The notes under the pieces are model-generated. The model had not been told where the DNA came from and searched no databases. It saw nothing but the letters and a program-made list of their open reading frames with translations. A stretch of DNA of 64,000 nucleotides, taken from positions 1 through 64,000 of the forward strand of contig NZ_BTPU01000020.1 of the NCBI RefSeq assembly GCF_036985595.1, in the 5' to 3' direction. The position numbers and the translations under genes were made by a program. Source of the stretch: Vallitalea maricola. GTDB taxonomy: Bacteria; Bacillota; Clostridia; Lachnospirales; Vallitaleaceae. Shown piece after piece: positions 9,280 through 17,971 of this stretch; the stretch's first letter is position 1, and the number at the start of each line of letters is the position of its first letter.

Positions 9280-9496
9280 TGTACTCTTTTCCCCATCCTG
9301 TAGTTAGTTCAATATCCAGTCCTTCATCTTCAAAGAAACCTTTCTCAATAGCTACATATTGAGGAGCATAGAATATTGAATGTACAACTTCGTTAAGTCT
9401 TACAGTTGTAAGATTACTTTTGTTATTACATCCACTTAGTATTGCAGATAATGCAACAATTATAAGTACTACTAAGCTAACCAATTTTCTTCTCAC
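9269..9496 (-). pseudogene. ABC substrate-binding lipoprotein, N-terminal part (interrupted)
   Basis: Starts at a GTG (9494-9496) preceded by AAGGAGG at 8-base spacing. It encodes a lipoprotein signal peptide ending at the lipobox ILSGC, then the start of a solute-binding fold (HSIFYAPQYVAIEKGFFEDE, then DIELTTGWG). Translation runs past the attachment core into element DNA and stops at 9269, overlapping the end of the recombinase gene on the other strand. Sixty-nine residues are native. The remainder of the protein is at 4561-5364. Whether this stub is secreted is unknown. Confidence 0.87.
9291..9298. repeat. right attachment-site core
   Basis: CCCCATCC, identical to 5357-5364. Element sequence GATGTACTCTTTT is on its left; the coding sequence of the binding-protein N-terminus is on its right. 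Confidence 0.75.
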
Positions 9497-9725
9497 TAAT
9501 AAATCCTCCTTATTTTGTGATATAAACAACTGCTGGTTGGTTGCTTACTTTGGTATTAAATATACTATGCAACTTAGATTGTACCTGTTACACTTATTAC
9601 CTATAGTAATAATCTTAAAATGATAATAGAAAATTATAATTATTTTGGTAGATTTTTTCCTTTAAATATAACTGTTTATATGGTAAAATATGTTGAGTTT
9701 TGACGTAATAATTAAAAGGTGATTA

Positions 9726-10289
9726 ATGATGAATAATTTTAAAGAAATTATTAAATATTATTTGGTTTTTTTTAAGATAGGGTTATTTACTATCGGTGGA
9801 GGTTACGCAATGCTTCCTATAGTGGAAAAAGAGTTAGTAGAAAAATACAAATGGTCCACTGAAGAAGAAGTTCTTGATAGTTATGCATTAGCACAATCTA
9901 TTCCAGGAGTAATAGCTGTAAATACATCTGCATTACTTGGTATAAAAGGAAAGGGATTCTGGGGTGCGGTGGCTGCATCACTAGGAGTCATATCTCCATC
10001 TATTATTATAATAGTTATTATATCAATATTTTTTAACAGGTTCAGAGAGATTACAGCAGTAGCAAATGCTTTTAAGGGAATAAGAATTGCAGTCTTAGCG
10101 TTATTGATACTATCAGTCTACAAAATGGTCAGAAAATCTGTTAAAGATATATGGGGAGTAGTACTTCTTACGGCATCTTTTGTTTGTGTCTTGATTTTTA
10201 ATATATCACCAATATATGTAATTGTAGGAGCTGCAATCATAAGTATATTCATTTACTATAGAAAGGAAAAAGATAATGATCCTAGCTAG
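9726..10289 (+). CDS. chromate transporter family protein, first half (ChrA N-type)
   Basis: A 187-residue membrane protein of the CHR family, which in Firmicutes is commonly made as two half-size partners. The FKIGLFTIGGGYAMLPIVEK stretch and AQSIPGVIAVNTSALLGIKG are the conserved CHR motifs, with about five to six hydrophobic segments. GGTG upstream of ATG at 9726 (ATGATG; the second ATG is also possible) supports the start. It overlaps the second half by 14 bp, indicating translational coupling and a heterodimer. Chromate export is the family's known activity; the natural substrate here may differ. Confidence 0.88.
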   Translation: MMNNFKEIIKYYLVFFKIGLFTIGGGYAMLPIVEKELVEKYKWSTEEEVLDSYALAQSIPGVIAVNTSALLGIKGKGFWGAVAASLGVISPSIIIIVIISIFFNRFREITAVANAFKGIRIAVLALLILSVYKMVRKSVKDIWGVVLLTASFVCVLIFNISPIYVIVGAAIISIFIYYRKEKDNDPS

Positions 10290-10836
10290 GTTATTCTATG
10301 AGTTTTTTAAAATCGGTCTATTTACTTATGGTGGGGGTTTAGCTATGCTGCCTTTACTTCAAGAAAAAGCGACTACCTATGGTTGGCTGACTAAGGAACA
10401 GTTTACTGATATGATAGCCATATCCCAATCAACACCTGGAGCTATTGCAATCAATATGGCTACTTTTGTAGGTTATGACCAGGCAGGGTTTTTAGGGTCA
10501 CTAATATCGTCTATAGGAGTTATACTACCAGGCTTTATAATTATAATTATTGTAGCAAAGTTTTTGAAGCATTTTAATGAGAAACCTGTTGTCAAGGCAA
10601 TTTTTGTAGGACTTAGAGCAACTGTTATAGGTCTGATACTTACCGCTGTTATTAATGTAGCTATGGTTTCCGTTGTTAACATTGATCTATACAATGAAAC
10701 TAAGATAATAGGAAATTTATTTGATATAAAATCAATAATACTATTTGCAGTTACTATGTTTGCAGTGATAAAATACAAGAAGCATCCTATTTATTATATT
10801 ATTTCAGCAGGGATTATAGGGATTATTATATGGTAA
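10276..10836 (+). CDS. chromate transporter family protein, second half
   Basis: A 186-residue CHR-family half-transporter overlapping the preceding half by 14 bp. It repeats the signature FKIGLFTYGGGLAMLPLLQE followed by AISQSTPGAIAINMATFVGY, with several hydrophobic helices after that. The two halves are homologous and presumably pair in the membrane. The downstream PHP-domain gene begins 21 bp later, so all three may share a transcript. Confidence 0.88.
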   Translation: MILARLFYEFFKIGLFTYGGGLAMLPLLQEKATTYGWLTKEQFTDMIAISQSTPGAIAINMATFVGYDQAGFLGSLISSIGVILPGFIIIIIVAKFLKHFNEKPVVKAIFVGLRATVIGLILTAVINVAMVSVVNIDLYNETKIIGNLFDIKSIILFAVTMFAVIKYKKHPIYYIISAGIIGIIIW

Positions 10837-10857
10837 TAAATGAAAGGATCTGATCTA

Positions 10858-11565
10858 ATGGATTATATACTAGATGTTCACACTCATACAATAGTTAGTG
10901 GACATGCATACAGTACTATGCAAGAAGTGGTTGAACAAGCTGCTAAGAAAGGTCTAGAGTTGGTAGCTATTACTGACCATGCACCTGCTATGCCAGGTTC
11001 AGCACATATGTTTTATTTTAGTAATCTAGGAGTGTTACCACAATATATTGATGGTGTCGAAGTACTAAAAGGTATAGAAGCTAATATAATCAATTATAAT
11101 GGTGATATTGATGTTAGTGAAGTAATACTTAAGCAATTGGATATAGTAATTGCAAGCCTACATCCACCATGTATTGATTTTGGAAACATAGAAGAGAATA
11201 CAAATGCAATAATAGGAGCCATGAAGAATCCTTATGTTAATATAATAGGACATCCAGATGATGCAAGATATCCTCTTGATTACGATAAAATTGTTAAAGC
11301 GGCAAAAGAGCATAATGTTCTCTTAGAGGTAAATAACAGTTCCATGAACCCTAACGGGTTTAGAAAAGGTGCTGATAAGATAAAGATTATGCTTGAGAAA
11401 TGCATGAAAGAAAATGTTCCTGTAGTTATTAATAGTGATGCTCATGTATCATTCGATGTTGGAAATTTCGATAGCGCAATTAAACTTATTGAAGAAATTA
11501 ATTTTCCAAAAGAGCTGATAGTTAATACTTCTACAGAAAAATTAAAAAGATTTTTGAAAGGATAA
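10858..11565 (+). CDS. PHP-domain phosphatase (YcdX-like)
   Basis: A 235-residue metal-dependent phosphoesterase of the PHP superfamily. Metal-binding motifs appear in order: DVHTHTIVSGHAYST near the N-terminus, ITDHAP, KGIEAN, IASLHPP, GHPDD, EVNNSS and INSDAH. This pattern matches the trinuclear-metal YcdX group rather than the DNA polymerase or HisK PHP domains. The frame opens upstream at 10840, but the ATG at 10858 has GAAAGGA in front and places the product's start at the conserved first strand. Cytoplasmic; substrate unknown. Confidence 0.85.
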   Translation: MDYILDVHTHTIVSGHAYSTMQEVVEQAAKKGLELVAITDHAPAMPGSAHMFYFSNLGVLPQYIDGVEVLKGIEANIINYNGDIDVSEVILKQLDIVIASLHPPCIDFGNIEENTNAIIGAMKNPYVNIIGHPDDARYPLDYDKIVKAAKEHNVLLEVNNSSMNPNGFRKGADKIKIMLEKCMKENVPVVINSDAHVSFDVGNFDSAIKLIEEINFPKELIVNTSTEKLKRFLKG

Positions 11566-11686
11566 ATTATTGCTTTACTTTAATATTTTATCGTGGTAAA
11601 ATTTGATTAAGGAGTTTGGGCATAATAGTAAATGGGAAAACCATTTGGTTTTATTATTATACCTTAAGAAAGGGAGAGGGATATAA

Positions 11687-11974
11687 ATGAGCAAGAATAT
11701 TAAATCAAATGAGTTGGATAGGCTTTTTGAGGCTATATTGAACTTAAAAAATCCTGAAGAGTGTTATTTGTTTTTTGAAGATATCTGTACAGTTAATGAA
11801 TTACAGTCACTTGCCCAAAGACTACAAGTTGCTAAGATGTTAAGGGAGCAACATACATACTTAGAGATTGCAGAAAAAACCGGGGCATCTACTGCAACTA
11901 TAAGTAGAGTTAATAGGTCATTGAATTATGGCAATGACGGTTATGATATGGTATTTTCACGAATGAAAAGCTAA
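11687..11974 (+). CDS. YerC/YecD-family TrpR-like regulator
   Basis: A 95-residue all-helical DNA-binding protein of the TrpR-like YerC/YecD family. The helix-turn-helix lies at about residues 58-85 (LEIAEKTGASTATISRVNRS). AGGGAGAGG precedes the ATG. In Bacillus, yerC lies in the same neighbourhood as pcrA; here pcrA is the second gene downstream, which supports the assignment. The stop codon is embedded in the terminator hairpin. Target genes are unknown. Confidence 0.88.
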   Translation: MSKNIKSNELDRLFEAILNLKNPEECYLFFEDICTVNELQSLAQRLQVAKMLREQHTYLEIAEKTGASTATISRVNRSLNYGNDGYDMVFSRMKS

Positions 11975-11991
11975 CGTTAAAACGTTAGCTT
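11968..11991 (+). terminator. rho-independent terminator after yerC
   Basis: AAGCTAACGTT-AA-AACGTTAGCTT, a perfect 11-bp stem followed by ATTTTATTT. It overlaps the yerC stop codon and could also serve the convergent DUF1836 gene. Confidence 0.85.
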
Positions 11992-11994
11992 ATT

Positions 11995-12612
11995 TTATTT
12001 CCCTTTATTCTCTTTTGTGTCAGAGCTTTGCTTGAAATATCTATCTATCAATTTTTCTGCCAAGTGTTTCTGGGCTGTTGCTTGTAAAGTCAATAGATAT
12101 ATGATATTAAACAGCTCCAACATATCTTTGTCTTTACCTTCTATATCAGAATCTTTAAATGTATTAACTGCTACTTCAATAGTATTTTCTATATGCTGCT
12201 TAAATAGTTTAAACTCATCTTTCTGGACATTCAATAATTTATCATAAAATTCTTCCAATGAAAAATCTGAATTGTTTTCTAACATATCTTTTATAGGTGA
12301 TAAAAGTTTTTGAATATCAGTAATGGAAAGCACATGTTTAGAATAATAAATGAATATTAGCATAATCATATGATCAGGCGAATATTTTTTCTTTATTGGT
12401 GGTGGCAGTATATGGTTTTTACTATAGTTGTTAATCATTGTCTTAGTTAATATTTTATCTTCATCTCTACGTTTTAGGGAGCCTAGATTATCATCCATAA
12501 AAGTAGTTACTTGATCCATATACAGGCTTATATTAGGTATGTCCTTTGAATAAACATGATCCATGGTCTCCAGTTGGTTTAATAATTTTTTCATATACGT
12601 TAAATAATTCAT
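11995..12612 (-). CDS. DUF1836 domain-containing protein
   Basis: A 205-residue protein with the DUF1836 core (about residues 40-150). The LTKTMINNYSKNHILPPPIK segment resembles a MerR-type recognition region, followed by YSPDHMIMLIFIYYSKHVLS. Members are thought to be DNA-binding regulators related to MerR, but no target is known. It is convergent with yerC and divergent from pcrA. The start has a GGTGATAA-type site before ATG. Full length. Confidence 0.8.
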   Translation of the reverse strand: MNYLTYMKKLLNQLETMDHVYSKDIPNISLYMDQVTTFMDDNLGSLKRRDEDKILTKTMINNYSKNHILPPPIKKKYSPDHMIMLIFIYYSKHVLSITDIQKLLSPIKDMLENNSDFSLEEFYDKLLNVQKDEFKLFKQHIENTIEVAVNTFKDSDIEGKDKDMLELFNIIYLLTLQATAQKHLAEKLIDRYFKQSSDTKENKGK

Positions 12613-12870
12613 TAATTTATCACCTCATTATATGATGAGTAGCACTTAAAAAAGATAACTAATCAATAATAAAAATGTCTATATATTGTATTTTATGCAT
12701 TATAGTTATTATATAGTATATAAAACTACTTAGCAAGAAGTTTGTTAAATTAAGTGTATTATATTGAGACGCAAATACTTTGAAATAGTCCTATTTTGCT
12801 CTAGCGAATTTATGTTCGATATGATATTATATTATGTATATGAAAAACTCTACTATAGGTGGTAATAGAT

Positions 12871-15090
12871 ATGGATAAAAAATATGACTCTTTGAATAAG
12901 GACCAGAAAAAAGCGGTATTACATACAGAGGGCCCCTTGCTTATATTAGCTGGAGCAGGATCAGGAAAAACAAGAGTATTAACACATAGAATAGCTTATC
13001 TCATAGAAGAGAAGAAAGTAGCTCCTTGGAATATTCTTGCGATCACTTTTACCAACAAAGCAGCTAAAGAAATGAGAGAAAGAGTAGACAGCCTTGTTGG
13101 CTCTGGAAGTGAGGATATATGGGTAAGTACATTCCACTCCACATGTGTTAAGATACTAAGACGTCATATTGATAAAATAGGATATGACCGATATTTTACT
13201 ATATATGATACTGATGACCAGAAAAAATTAATCCGTGACTGCATGAAACAGCTTAATGTTGACCCTAAGCAGTTCAAAGAAAATAGTATTCTAAGCAGTA
13301 TAAGTTCTGCGAAAGATAAGTTACTTACTCCTAAGAAGTTTGAAAAACAAGCTTATGAATACAGGGATCAAGTAGTATCAAAAGTATATACAATGTATCA
13401 AGATAGGCTTAAGAAAAACAATGCTCTTGACTTTGATGATCTATTAGTAAAGACAGTTGAAGTTTTCAGGCTTTGCCCAGATGTATTATCATATTATCAA
13501 GATAAGTTTAGATACATAATGGTAGATGAATATCAAGATACCAACCATGTGCAATATATTTTTGTAGGTTTACTAGCAAGCAGATATAAAAATCTATGCG
13601 TTGTTGGTGACGATGATCAGTCTATCTATAGATTCCGTGGTGCTGATATTAGTAACATACTTGATTTTGAAAAAGATTTTAGAAATGCTGAAGTTATAAA
13701 ACTTGAGCAAAATTATCGTTCTTCTAAAAACATTCTAGAAGCTGCTAATCAAGTAATCAGTAATAACTATGGCAGAAAAAATAAGACTCTCTATACAGAT
13801 AATGAATCAGGAGATTTGATTAATTATAGATGCCTTCAAAATGAACAAGCTGAAGCAGAATTCATGGCTGGTGAGATAATAAAAGGCATTGAATCAGAAG
13901 GCAGAGATTTTAAGGATTATGCAATCCTATATAGAACCAATGCTCAATCACGTGTTATTGAAGAAAGATTCATACTTAACAATATACCTTATAAAATTGT
14001 GGGTGGTACATCTTTCTATCAAAGAAGAGAAATAAAAGATATCTTAGCATATCTTAAAACTATAAATAACAGTACAGATGATATTGCTGTAAAAAGAATA
14101 ATAAATGTTCCAAGAAGAGGAATTGGTACAACAACAATTAATAAAGTAGAAAATTATGCATATAATAATGATGTGAATTTCTTCGACGCACTTTGTGAAG
14201 TGAGCCAGATACCAAATATGACACGTTCATCTAAGAAAGTGGGAGCATTTACCCATTTTATTAAAGTATTAAGAGTTGAGATGGCAACCATGAGTCTAGT
14301 TGATTTAACCAATGAAGTTATTGAGAGGACAGGTTATGTCAAAGAGCTTGAAGCGGAAGGTACTGATGAGGCACATGGAAGAATTGACAATATTGGAGAA
14401 TTGATTTCCAAGTTAACTGAATATGAAAACAACGAAGAGGAACCAACCTTAAATGGTTTCTTGGAGGAAGTAGCCCTTATAGCTGATATAGATAACTATA
14501 ATGAAGAGACAAATGTTGTTGTTCTTATGACTATGCATAGCGCTAAAGGCTTAGAATTCCCTTGCGTTTTCATTTCTGGTATGGAAGACGGTTTGTTCCC
14601 TAGCTATATGAGCATATCTTCAGGACAACAAGAGGATATTGAAGAAGAAAGAAGATTATGTTATGTAGGTATTACAAGAGCTAAACAGAAACTATATCTC
14701 TTAGGTGCTAATTCTAGAATGATTAGAGGTATGACTCAATATAATCAAGTATCAAGATTCATTAAGGAGATTAATAATAAATTATTTGATCTAGAGTACA
14801 CAAAACCAGTACAGGACATGCCTAATGAGAAAACTAGTTTCAGAAAAAATGCTCATAGTTTCTTGAAGTCCAATCCATATGTGGTTAAAAAGAATGCAAA
14901 TAAGATGCCAGCTCCTGGAAACTTTACCCTAAACTATGAAGTAGGGGATTTAGTTAAACATATGAAATTTGGTATAGGTGAGGTACTTGCTATACAACCA
15001 GGAGGAGCAGATTACGAAGTTACAGTTAATTTTCCAAGTGCTGGTGTAAAAAAACTCATGGCTAGACTAGCAAATCTTAAAAAAGCTTAA
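12871..15090 (+). CDS. pcrA: ATP-dependent DNA helicase PcrA (UvrD-like)
   Basis: A 739-residue SF1 3'-to-5' helicase for repair and removal of replication blocks. Visible motifs: Walker A GAGSGKTRVLTHR, motif Ia AITFTNKAAKEMRERV, Walker B VDEYQDTNHVQ, motif III GDDDQSIYRFRGAD, motif IV LEQNYRSS, motif V MTMHSAKGLEFPCVF and motif VI EERRLCYVGITRAKQ. The C-terminal tail (about 670-739) has the FGIGEVLAIQ-type Tudor-like domain of Gram-positive PcrA. The ATG at 12871 is preceded by AGGTGG; a GTG in frame at 12859 overlaps that site and is less likely. ligA, often next to pcrA, does not follow it here. Confidence 0.95.
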   Translation: MDKKYDSLNKDQKKAVLHTEGPLLILAGAGSGKTRVLTHRIAYLIEEKKVAPWNILAITFTNKAAKEMRERVDSLVGSGSEDIWVSTFHSTCVKILRRHIDKIGYDRYFTIYDTDDQKKLIRDCMKQLNVDPKQFKENSILSSISSAKDKLLTPKKFEKQAYEYRDQVVSKVYTMYQDRLKKNNALDFDDLLVKTVEVFRLCPDVLSYYQDKFRYIMVDEYQDTNHVQYIFVGLLASRYKNLCVVGDDDQSIYRFRGADISNILDFEKDFRNAEVIKLEQNYRSSKNILEAANQVISNNYGRKNKTLYTDNESGDLINYRCLQNEQAEAEFMAGEIIKGIESEGRDFKDYAILYRTNAQSRVIEERFILNNIPYKIVGGTSFYQRREIKDILAYLKTINNSTDDIAVKRIINVPRRGIGTTTINKVENYAYNNDVNFFDALCEVSQIPNMTRSSKKVGAFTHFIKVLRVEMATMSLVDLTNEVIERTGYVKELEAEGTDEAHGRIDNIGELISKLTEYENNEEEPTLNGFLEEVALIADIDNYNEETNVVVLMTMHSAKGLEFPCVFISGMEDGLFPSYMSISSGQQEDIEEERRLCYVGITRAKQKLYLLGANSRMIRGMTQYNQVSRFIKEINNKLFDLEYTKPVQDMPNEKTSFRKNAHSFLKSNPYVVKKNANKMPAPGNFTLNYEVGDLVKHMKFGIGEVLAIQPGGADYEVTVNFPSAGVKKLMARLANLKKA

Positions 15091-15202
15091 AATATTATTA
15101 GATTAATAAAATTTTAATAAAAATAAGAATAAAATTGGTTTAAAAATGCAAAGAATAATGGTATAATTATACAAAATATTCAAAAGAAGGGTTGGTGTAA
15201 GT

Positions 15203-15529
15203 ATGATTGAGAAATTTAATAAAGAAGAGTTCCTTAATATGATGCAGGTAAACGACTTGCTAAAGAAGTTTAAAGGCAATGATAAGGAAGAGAAAGAACA
15301 TAAAAGCAAGACATGGGTTTGGGTGGTACTTGGTGTAGTTACAGTTGCCGCAGGAGCTTTTGCATTATACAAGTTGCTAGCCCCAAATGAATTCGAAGAA
15401 TTTGAAGACGAAGAGGATTTCGAGGAATTTGAGGAATTCGAAGATGAAGATTTTGAAGATATGGATTATGAAGAAAGTGACAATTACAGCGCAGACGAAC
15501 CAGTAGAAGAGTCACAATCTGAAGAATAG
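15203..15529 (+). CDS. small single-span membrane protein with acidic tail (DUF4366-like)
   Basis: A 108-residue protein: a short charged N-terminal helix, a lysine/glutamate stretch, one membrane span (about 37-60, WVWVVLGVVTVAAGAFALYK), then an extremely acidic tail rich in EEF/DEE repeats (about 64-108). It resembles short DUF4366-type proteins of clostridia, but I am not certain of the family. AGAAGGGTT before the ATG and a strong terminator after the stop make it a monocistronic gene. Function unknown; the tail could bind cations or basic partners. Confidence 0.72.
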   Translation: MIEKFNKEEFLNMMQVNDLLKKFKGNDKEEKEHKSKTWVWVVLGVVTVAAGAFALYKLLAPNEFEEFEDEEDFEEFEEFEDEDFEDMDYEESDNYSADEPVEESQSEE

Positions 15530-15539
15530 TAAGATTTAC

Positions 15540-15559
15540 AGCGGAGAATATTCTCCGCT
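15540..15559 (+). terminator. rho-independent terminator
   Basis: AGCGGAGAATATTCTCCGCT, a perfect palindrome followed by ATTTTTAA, 10 bp after the acidic-tail gene. Confidence 0.85.
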
Positions 15560-15635
15560 ATTTTTAAGCAATAAAGAGTTAACGGTAATTAAATACTGTA
15601 ATTATTATTATAACGGTACTATTGAGGAGACTTAT

Positions 15636-17000
15636 ATGAAGAAGAAAGATATTATTGAAGGTATTGTTGAGAAAGTTGAATTTCCTAATAAGGGAATTAT
15701 AAATATAGATTCAGAGAAAGTTATTGTCAAAAATGTAATACCAGGACAGAAAATAAAAGCTGTAGTTACTAAGAAAAGAAAGAATAAAATAGTAGCTAGA
15801 GCATTAGATATATTAGAAAAGTCACCTATGGAAGGTGACGCTCCATGTAAAGTATTTGGTAAATGCGGAGGATGTTTATATCAGTCTTTACCATATGAAG
15901 AGCAATTGAAACTAAAGGAATCACAGGTTCTAGAGTTATTAGATACATTAGGTACCCATTATGAATATGAAGGTATAACTAAGAGTCCTATGGAGTTTAA
16001 TTACCGTAATAAGATGGAGTATAGTTTTGGTGATGAGTACAAGGATGGACCTCTTGCATTAGGTATGCATAGAAAAGCGTCATTGTATGATATTGTTACA
16101 GTTGATGATTGTAAGATAGTTAGTGATGATTTTAATGTGATACTTAAGACTACTCTTGATTATTTTTCTAAGAGGAATATACCTTATTATTATAAGAGAA
16201 CACATGAAGGTTACCTTAGATATCTGGTAGTAAGGAAAGCTGTTAATACACAAGAGATTCTTGTTAATCTGGTTACTTCTTCTCAGATGGATTTTGACCT
16301 TGGTGAATGGGTTGGTGAGTTGAATAATTGTAATCTGGATGGGGAAATAGTATCTATAATGCATACTATTAATGATAATCTAGCGGATGCAGTTAAGGTG
16401 GACGAGATTAAAAAGTTGTATGGCAGGGATTATTTTGTTGAGAAGTTGCTTGGATTAGAATTTCGTATTTCATCCTTTTCGTTTTTTCAGACCAATTCTC
16501 TAGGTGCAGAGAAATTGTATTCTGTAGTAAGGGATTATGTTGGTGAGACTAGGGATAAGGTTATTTTTGATCTTTATAGTGGTACGGGAACTATTACTCA
16601 GATGTTAGCGCCTGTTGCAAAAAAAGCTGTGGGGGTTGAGATTGTTGAGGAAGCTGTGGAAGCGGCTAAGGAAAATGCTAAGTTGAATGGACTTAATAAT
16701 TGTAAGTTCATAGCTGGGGATGTGCTGAAGGTTATTGATGAGCTTAAGGACAAGCCGGATATCATTGTGTTAGATCCACCAAGAGATGGAATTCATCCTA
16801 AGGCTCTTGATAAGATTATTGATTATGGTGTGGAGCAGATTGTTTATGTTAGTTGTAAGCCAACTTCTTTGGTTAGGGATTTGGAAGTGTTTTTGAGTAA
16901 AGGGTATAAGGTTGAGAGGGTTAGGTGTGTGGATATGTTTCCGCATACAGTGCATGTGGAGGTCGTTGTAGGAATACAAAGGAAAGAATCTATGAAATAG
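15636..17000 (+). CDS. rlmD: 23S rRNA (uracil-5-)-methyltransferase, RlmCD type
   Basis: A 454-residue SAM-dependent RNA methyltransferase of the RumA/TrmA family. The N-terminal TRAM domain (about 1-60) is followed by cysteines of a 4Fe-4S site (CKVFGKCGGC), the SAM-binding fold (DLYSGTGTITQ) and LDPPRDG. The catalytic cysteine lies in YVSCKPTSLVRDL, and the end carries DMFPHTVHVEVV. In Firmicutes such enzymes methylate U747 and/or U1939; which applies here is unresolved. GAGGAG sits 6-7 bases before the ATG. Confidence 0.9.
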   Translation: MKKKDIIEGIVEKVEFPNKGIINIDSEKVIVKNVIPGQKIKAVVTKKRKNKIVARALDILEKSPMEGDAPCKVFGKCGGCLYQSLPYEEQLKLKESQVLELLDTLGTHYEYEGITKSPMEFNYRNKMEYSFGDEYKDGPLALGMHRKASLYDIVTVDDCKIVSDDFNVILKTTLDYFSKRNIPYYYKRTHEGYLRYLVVRKAVNTQEILVNLVTSSQMDFDLGEWVGELNNCNLDGEIVSIMHTINDNLADAVKVDEIKKLYGRDYFVEKLLGLEFRISSFSFFQTNSLGAEKLYSVVRDYVGETRDKVIFDLYSGTGTITQMLAPVAKKAVGVEIVEEAVEAAKENAKLNGLNNCKFIAGDVLKVIDELKDKPDIIVLDPPRDGIHPKALDKIIDYGVEQIVYVSCKPTSLVRDLEVFLSKGYKVERVRCVDMFPHTVHVEVVVGIQRKESMK

Positions 17001-17153
17001 CTGTATTTACAAGGGCTTTGAAGGATTTTAAGTTTGTGAAAAATGGGCGGGATTTTAAGAGTGAAGTGCCTATTGGCGAATTTAAAATTTGCATTGCATT
17101 GCGTGACTATGAAAAGTAGACATGTTGAAAATAAAATAATAGTAATAAATATA

Positions 17154-17192
17154 AGATAGGATTTGATTGTAGCGATCAAATTCTGTCTTTTT
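17154..17192 (+). terminator. rho-independent terminator
   Basis: AGATAGGATTTGAT, loop TGTAGCG, ATCAAATTCTGTCT (12 of 14 paired), followed by a T run. It closes the rRNA methyltransferase unit and marks the left edge of the accessory island. Confidence 0.75.
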
Positions 17193-17238
17193 AGTTTGCA
17201 GGAAAAATGAAAAGTTAGTCATGAAAGGAGTTTATAAA

Positions 17239-17645
17239 ATGTGTAAAGTAATAGCAATAGCCAGCCAGAAAGGTGGTACAGCAAAGAGCACAACATGAAG
17301 AAACTTAGCAATAGCATTAAAAAATATGGAGTATAAGGTTCTTACGGTTGACTACGATAATCAAGCTAATAGCTAATCTTACAGATTGTTTTGGTATTGA
17401 AAGATCGGATAAGCTAGAGATTACCCTATATCATCTAATGGAAAGAATTATCATGGATGAAGATCTACCCAAAGAAAGAGGAATACATCATTACAAGAGA
17501 AGATGTGGATGTATTACCCGCTAGTATACTTCTATCAGATATTCAGATTAAATTTGTATCAGCAATGAGTAGAGAATATATTCTTAAAACAATCATTGAC
17601 GAGATCATAGAAGATTATGAAGAGGAATTCAATAAAAATTATAAT
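17239..17645 (+). pseudogene. ParA/Soj-family ATPase, decayed copy 1
   Basis: Begins with a good ribosome site (AAGGAG) and ATG. It encodes the deviant Walker A IASQKGGTAKSTT, then hits a TGA, continues RNLAIALKN and VLTVDYDNQAN, and shifts frame at a 7-bp tandem duplication (AGCTAAT twice). Further shifted pieces read DCFGIERSDKLEITLYHLME and then DVDVLPASILLSDIQIKFVS. A functional ParA is about 260 residues; this one has at least one stop and two frameshifts. ParA followed by ParB is typical of conjugative elements. A second decayed ParA lies at 35.9 kb. Confidence 0.85.
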
Positions 17646-17783
17646 TAATTCAAATGAAGATACACTTAAAATAGAACAAATAGTTGAATTTGAAAATCAC
17701 CCATTCAAGTGATATGAAGGTGAAAGATTAGATGAAATGGTTGAGAGTTCAAGCAGTTTGGTGTTATTGTACCTATTGTTTAG
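17646..17783 (+). pseudogene. ParB-like (ParB/Spo0J nuclease-fold) N-terminal remnant
   Basis: Directly after the ParA remnant, one frame reads LKIEQIVEFENHPFK, a TGA, then YEGERLDEMVES; a frameshift continues KQFGVIVPIV to a stop at 17781-17783. This matches the start of ParB-family proteins (IxxLxxFxxHPFKxYxxERLxxMxxSIxxxGVIxPI). Everything downstream is lost. The antisense strand (about 17760-17877) carries a stop-free protein-like stretch (LYLHELYNGDEGELSVADIL), possibly a piece of another element gene that I cannot name. Confidence 0.72.
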
Positions 17784-17971
17784 TGGTAGTCCTAAATCCT
17801 TAAGAATATCCGCCACTGACAGTTCGCCTTCATCACCATTGTACAGTTCGTGTAGGTAAAGAGGAATGTTTTGACAGTTCCTGTTTTATTCGAATAAAGT
17901 TACAATAGGCATTGCTATTATTTGGATGACTGCATATAATATTATTTGTACGCAAGCAAAGGAGGTCACAC

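Larger units (their letters stand above)
5357..9298. mobile_element. large-serine-recombinase element inserted in an ABC binding-protein gene
   Basis: About 3.93 kb bounded by direct repeats CCCCATCC at 5357-5364 and 9291-9298. The flanks are the two halves of one substrate-binding protein gene, in phase across the repeat. Inside are a large serine recombinase (reading outward to the right end), a 51-residue ORF just before it, and a chemoreceptor gene on the opposite strand. The two element ends put together around the core make an imperfect dyad (TACTCTTTT, core, AGAGGAGTA), as expected of a serine-integrase attP. There are no phage structural or conjugation genes, so this is a minimal integrative element or a phage-derived remnant with one cargo gene. 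Confidence 0.85.

Noticed and set aside
9726..10836. Chromate transporter considered as a frameshifted single gene
   Set aside because: Both halves have full motifs and their own starts; two-gene CHR pairs are normal in Firmicutes.
15400..15525. Acidic GAAGAA/GAGGAA-rich stretch considered as a tandem DNA repeat
   Set aside because: It is imperfect and explained by Glu/Asp-rich coding sequence in the tail of the 15203-15529 protein.
16925..17119. Plus-strand 64-residue frame overlapping the rRNA methyltransferase end
   Set aside because: It is a shifted reading of the rlmCD 3' end without its own ribosome site.
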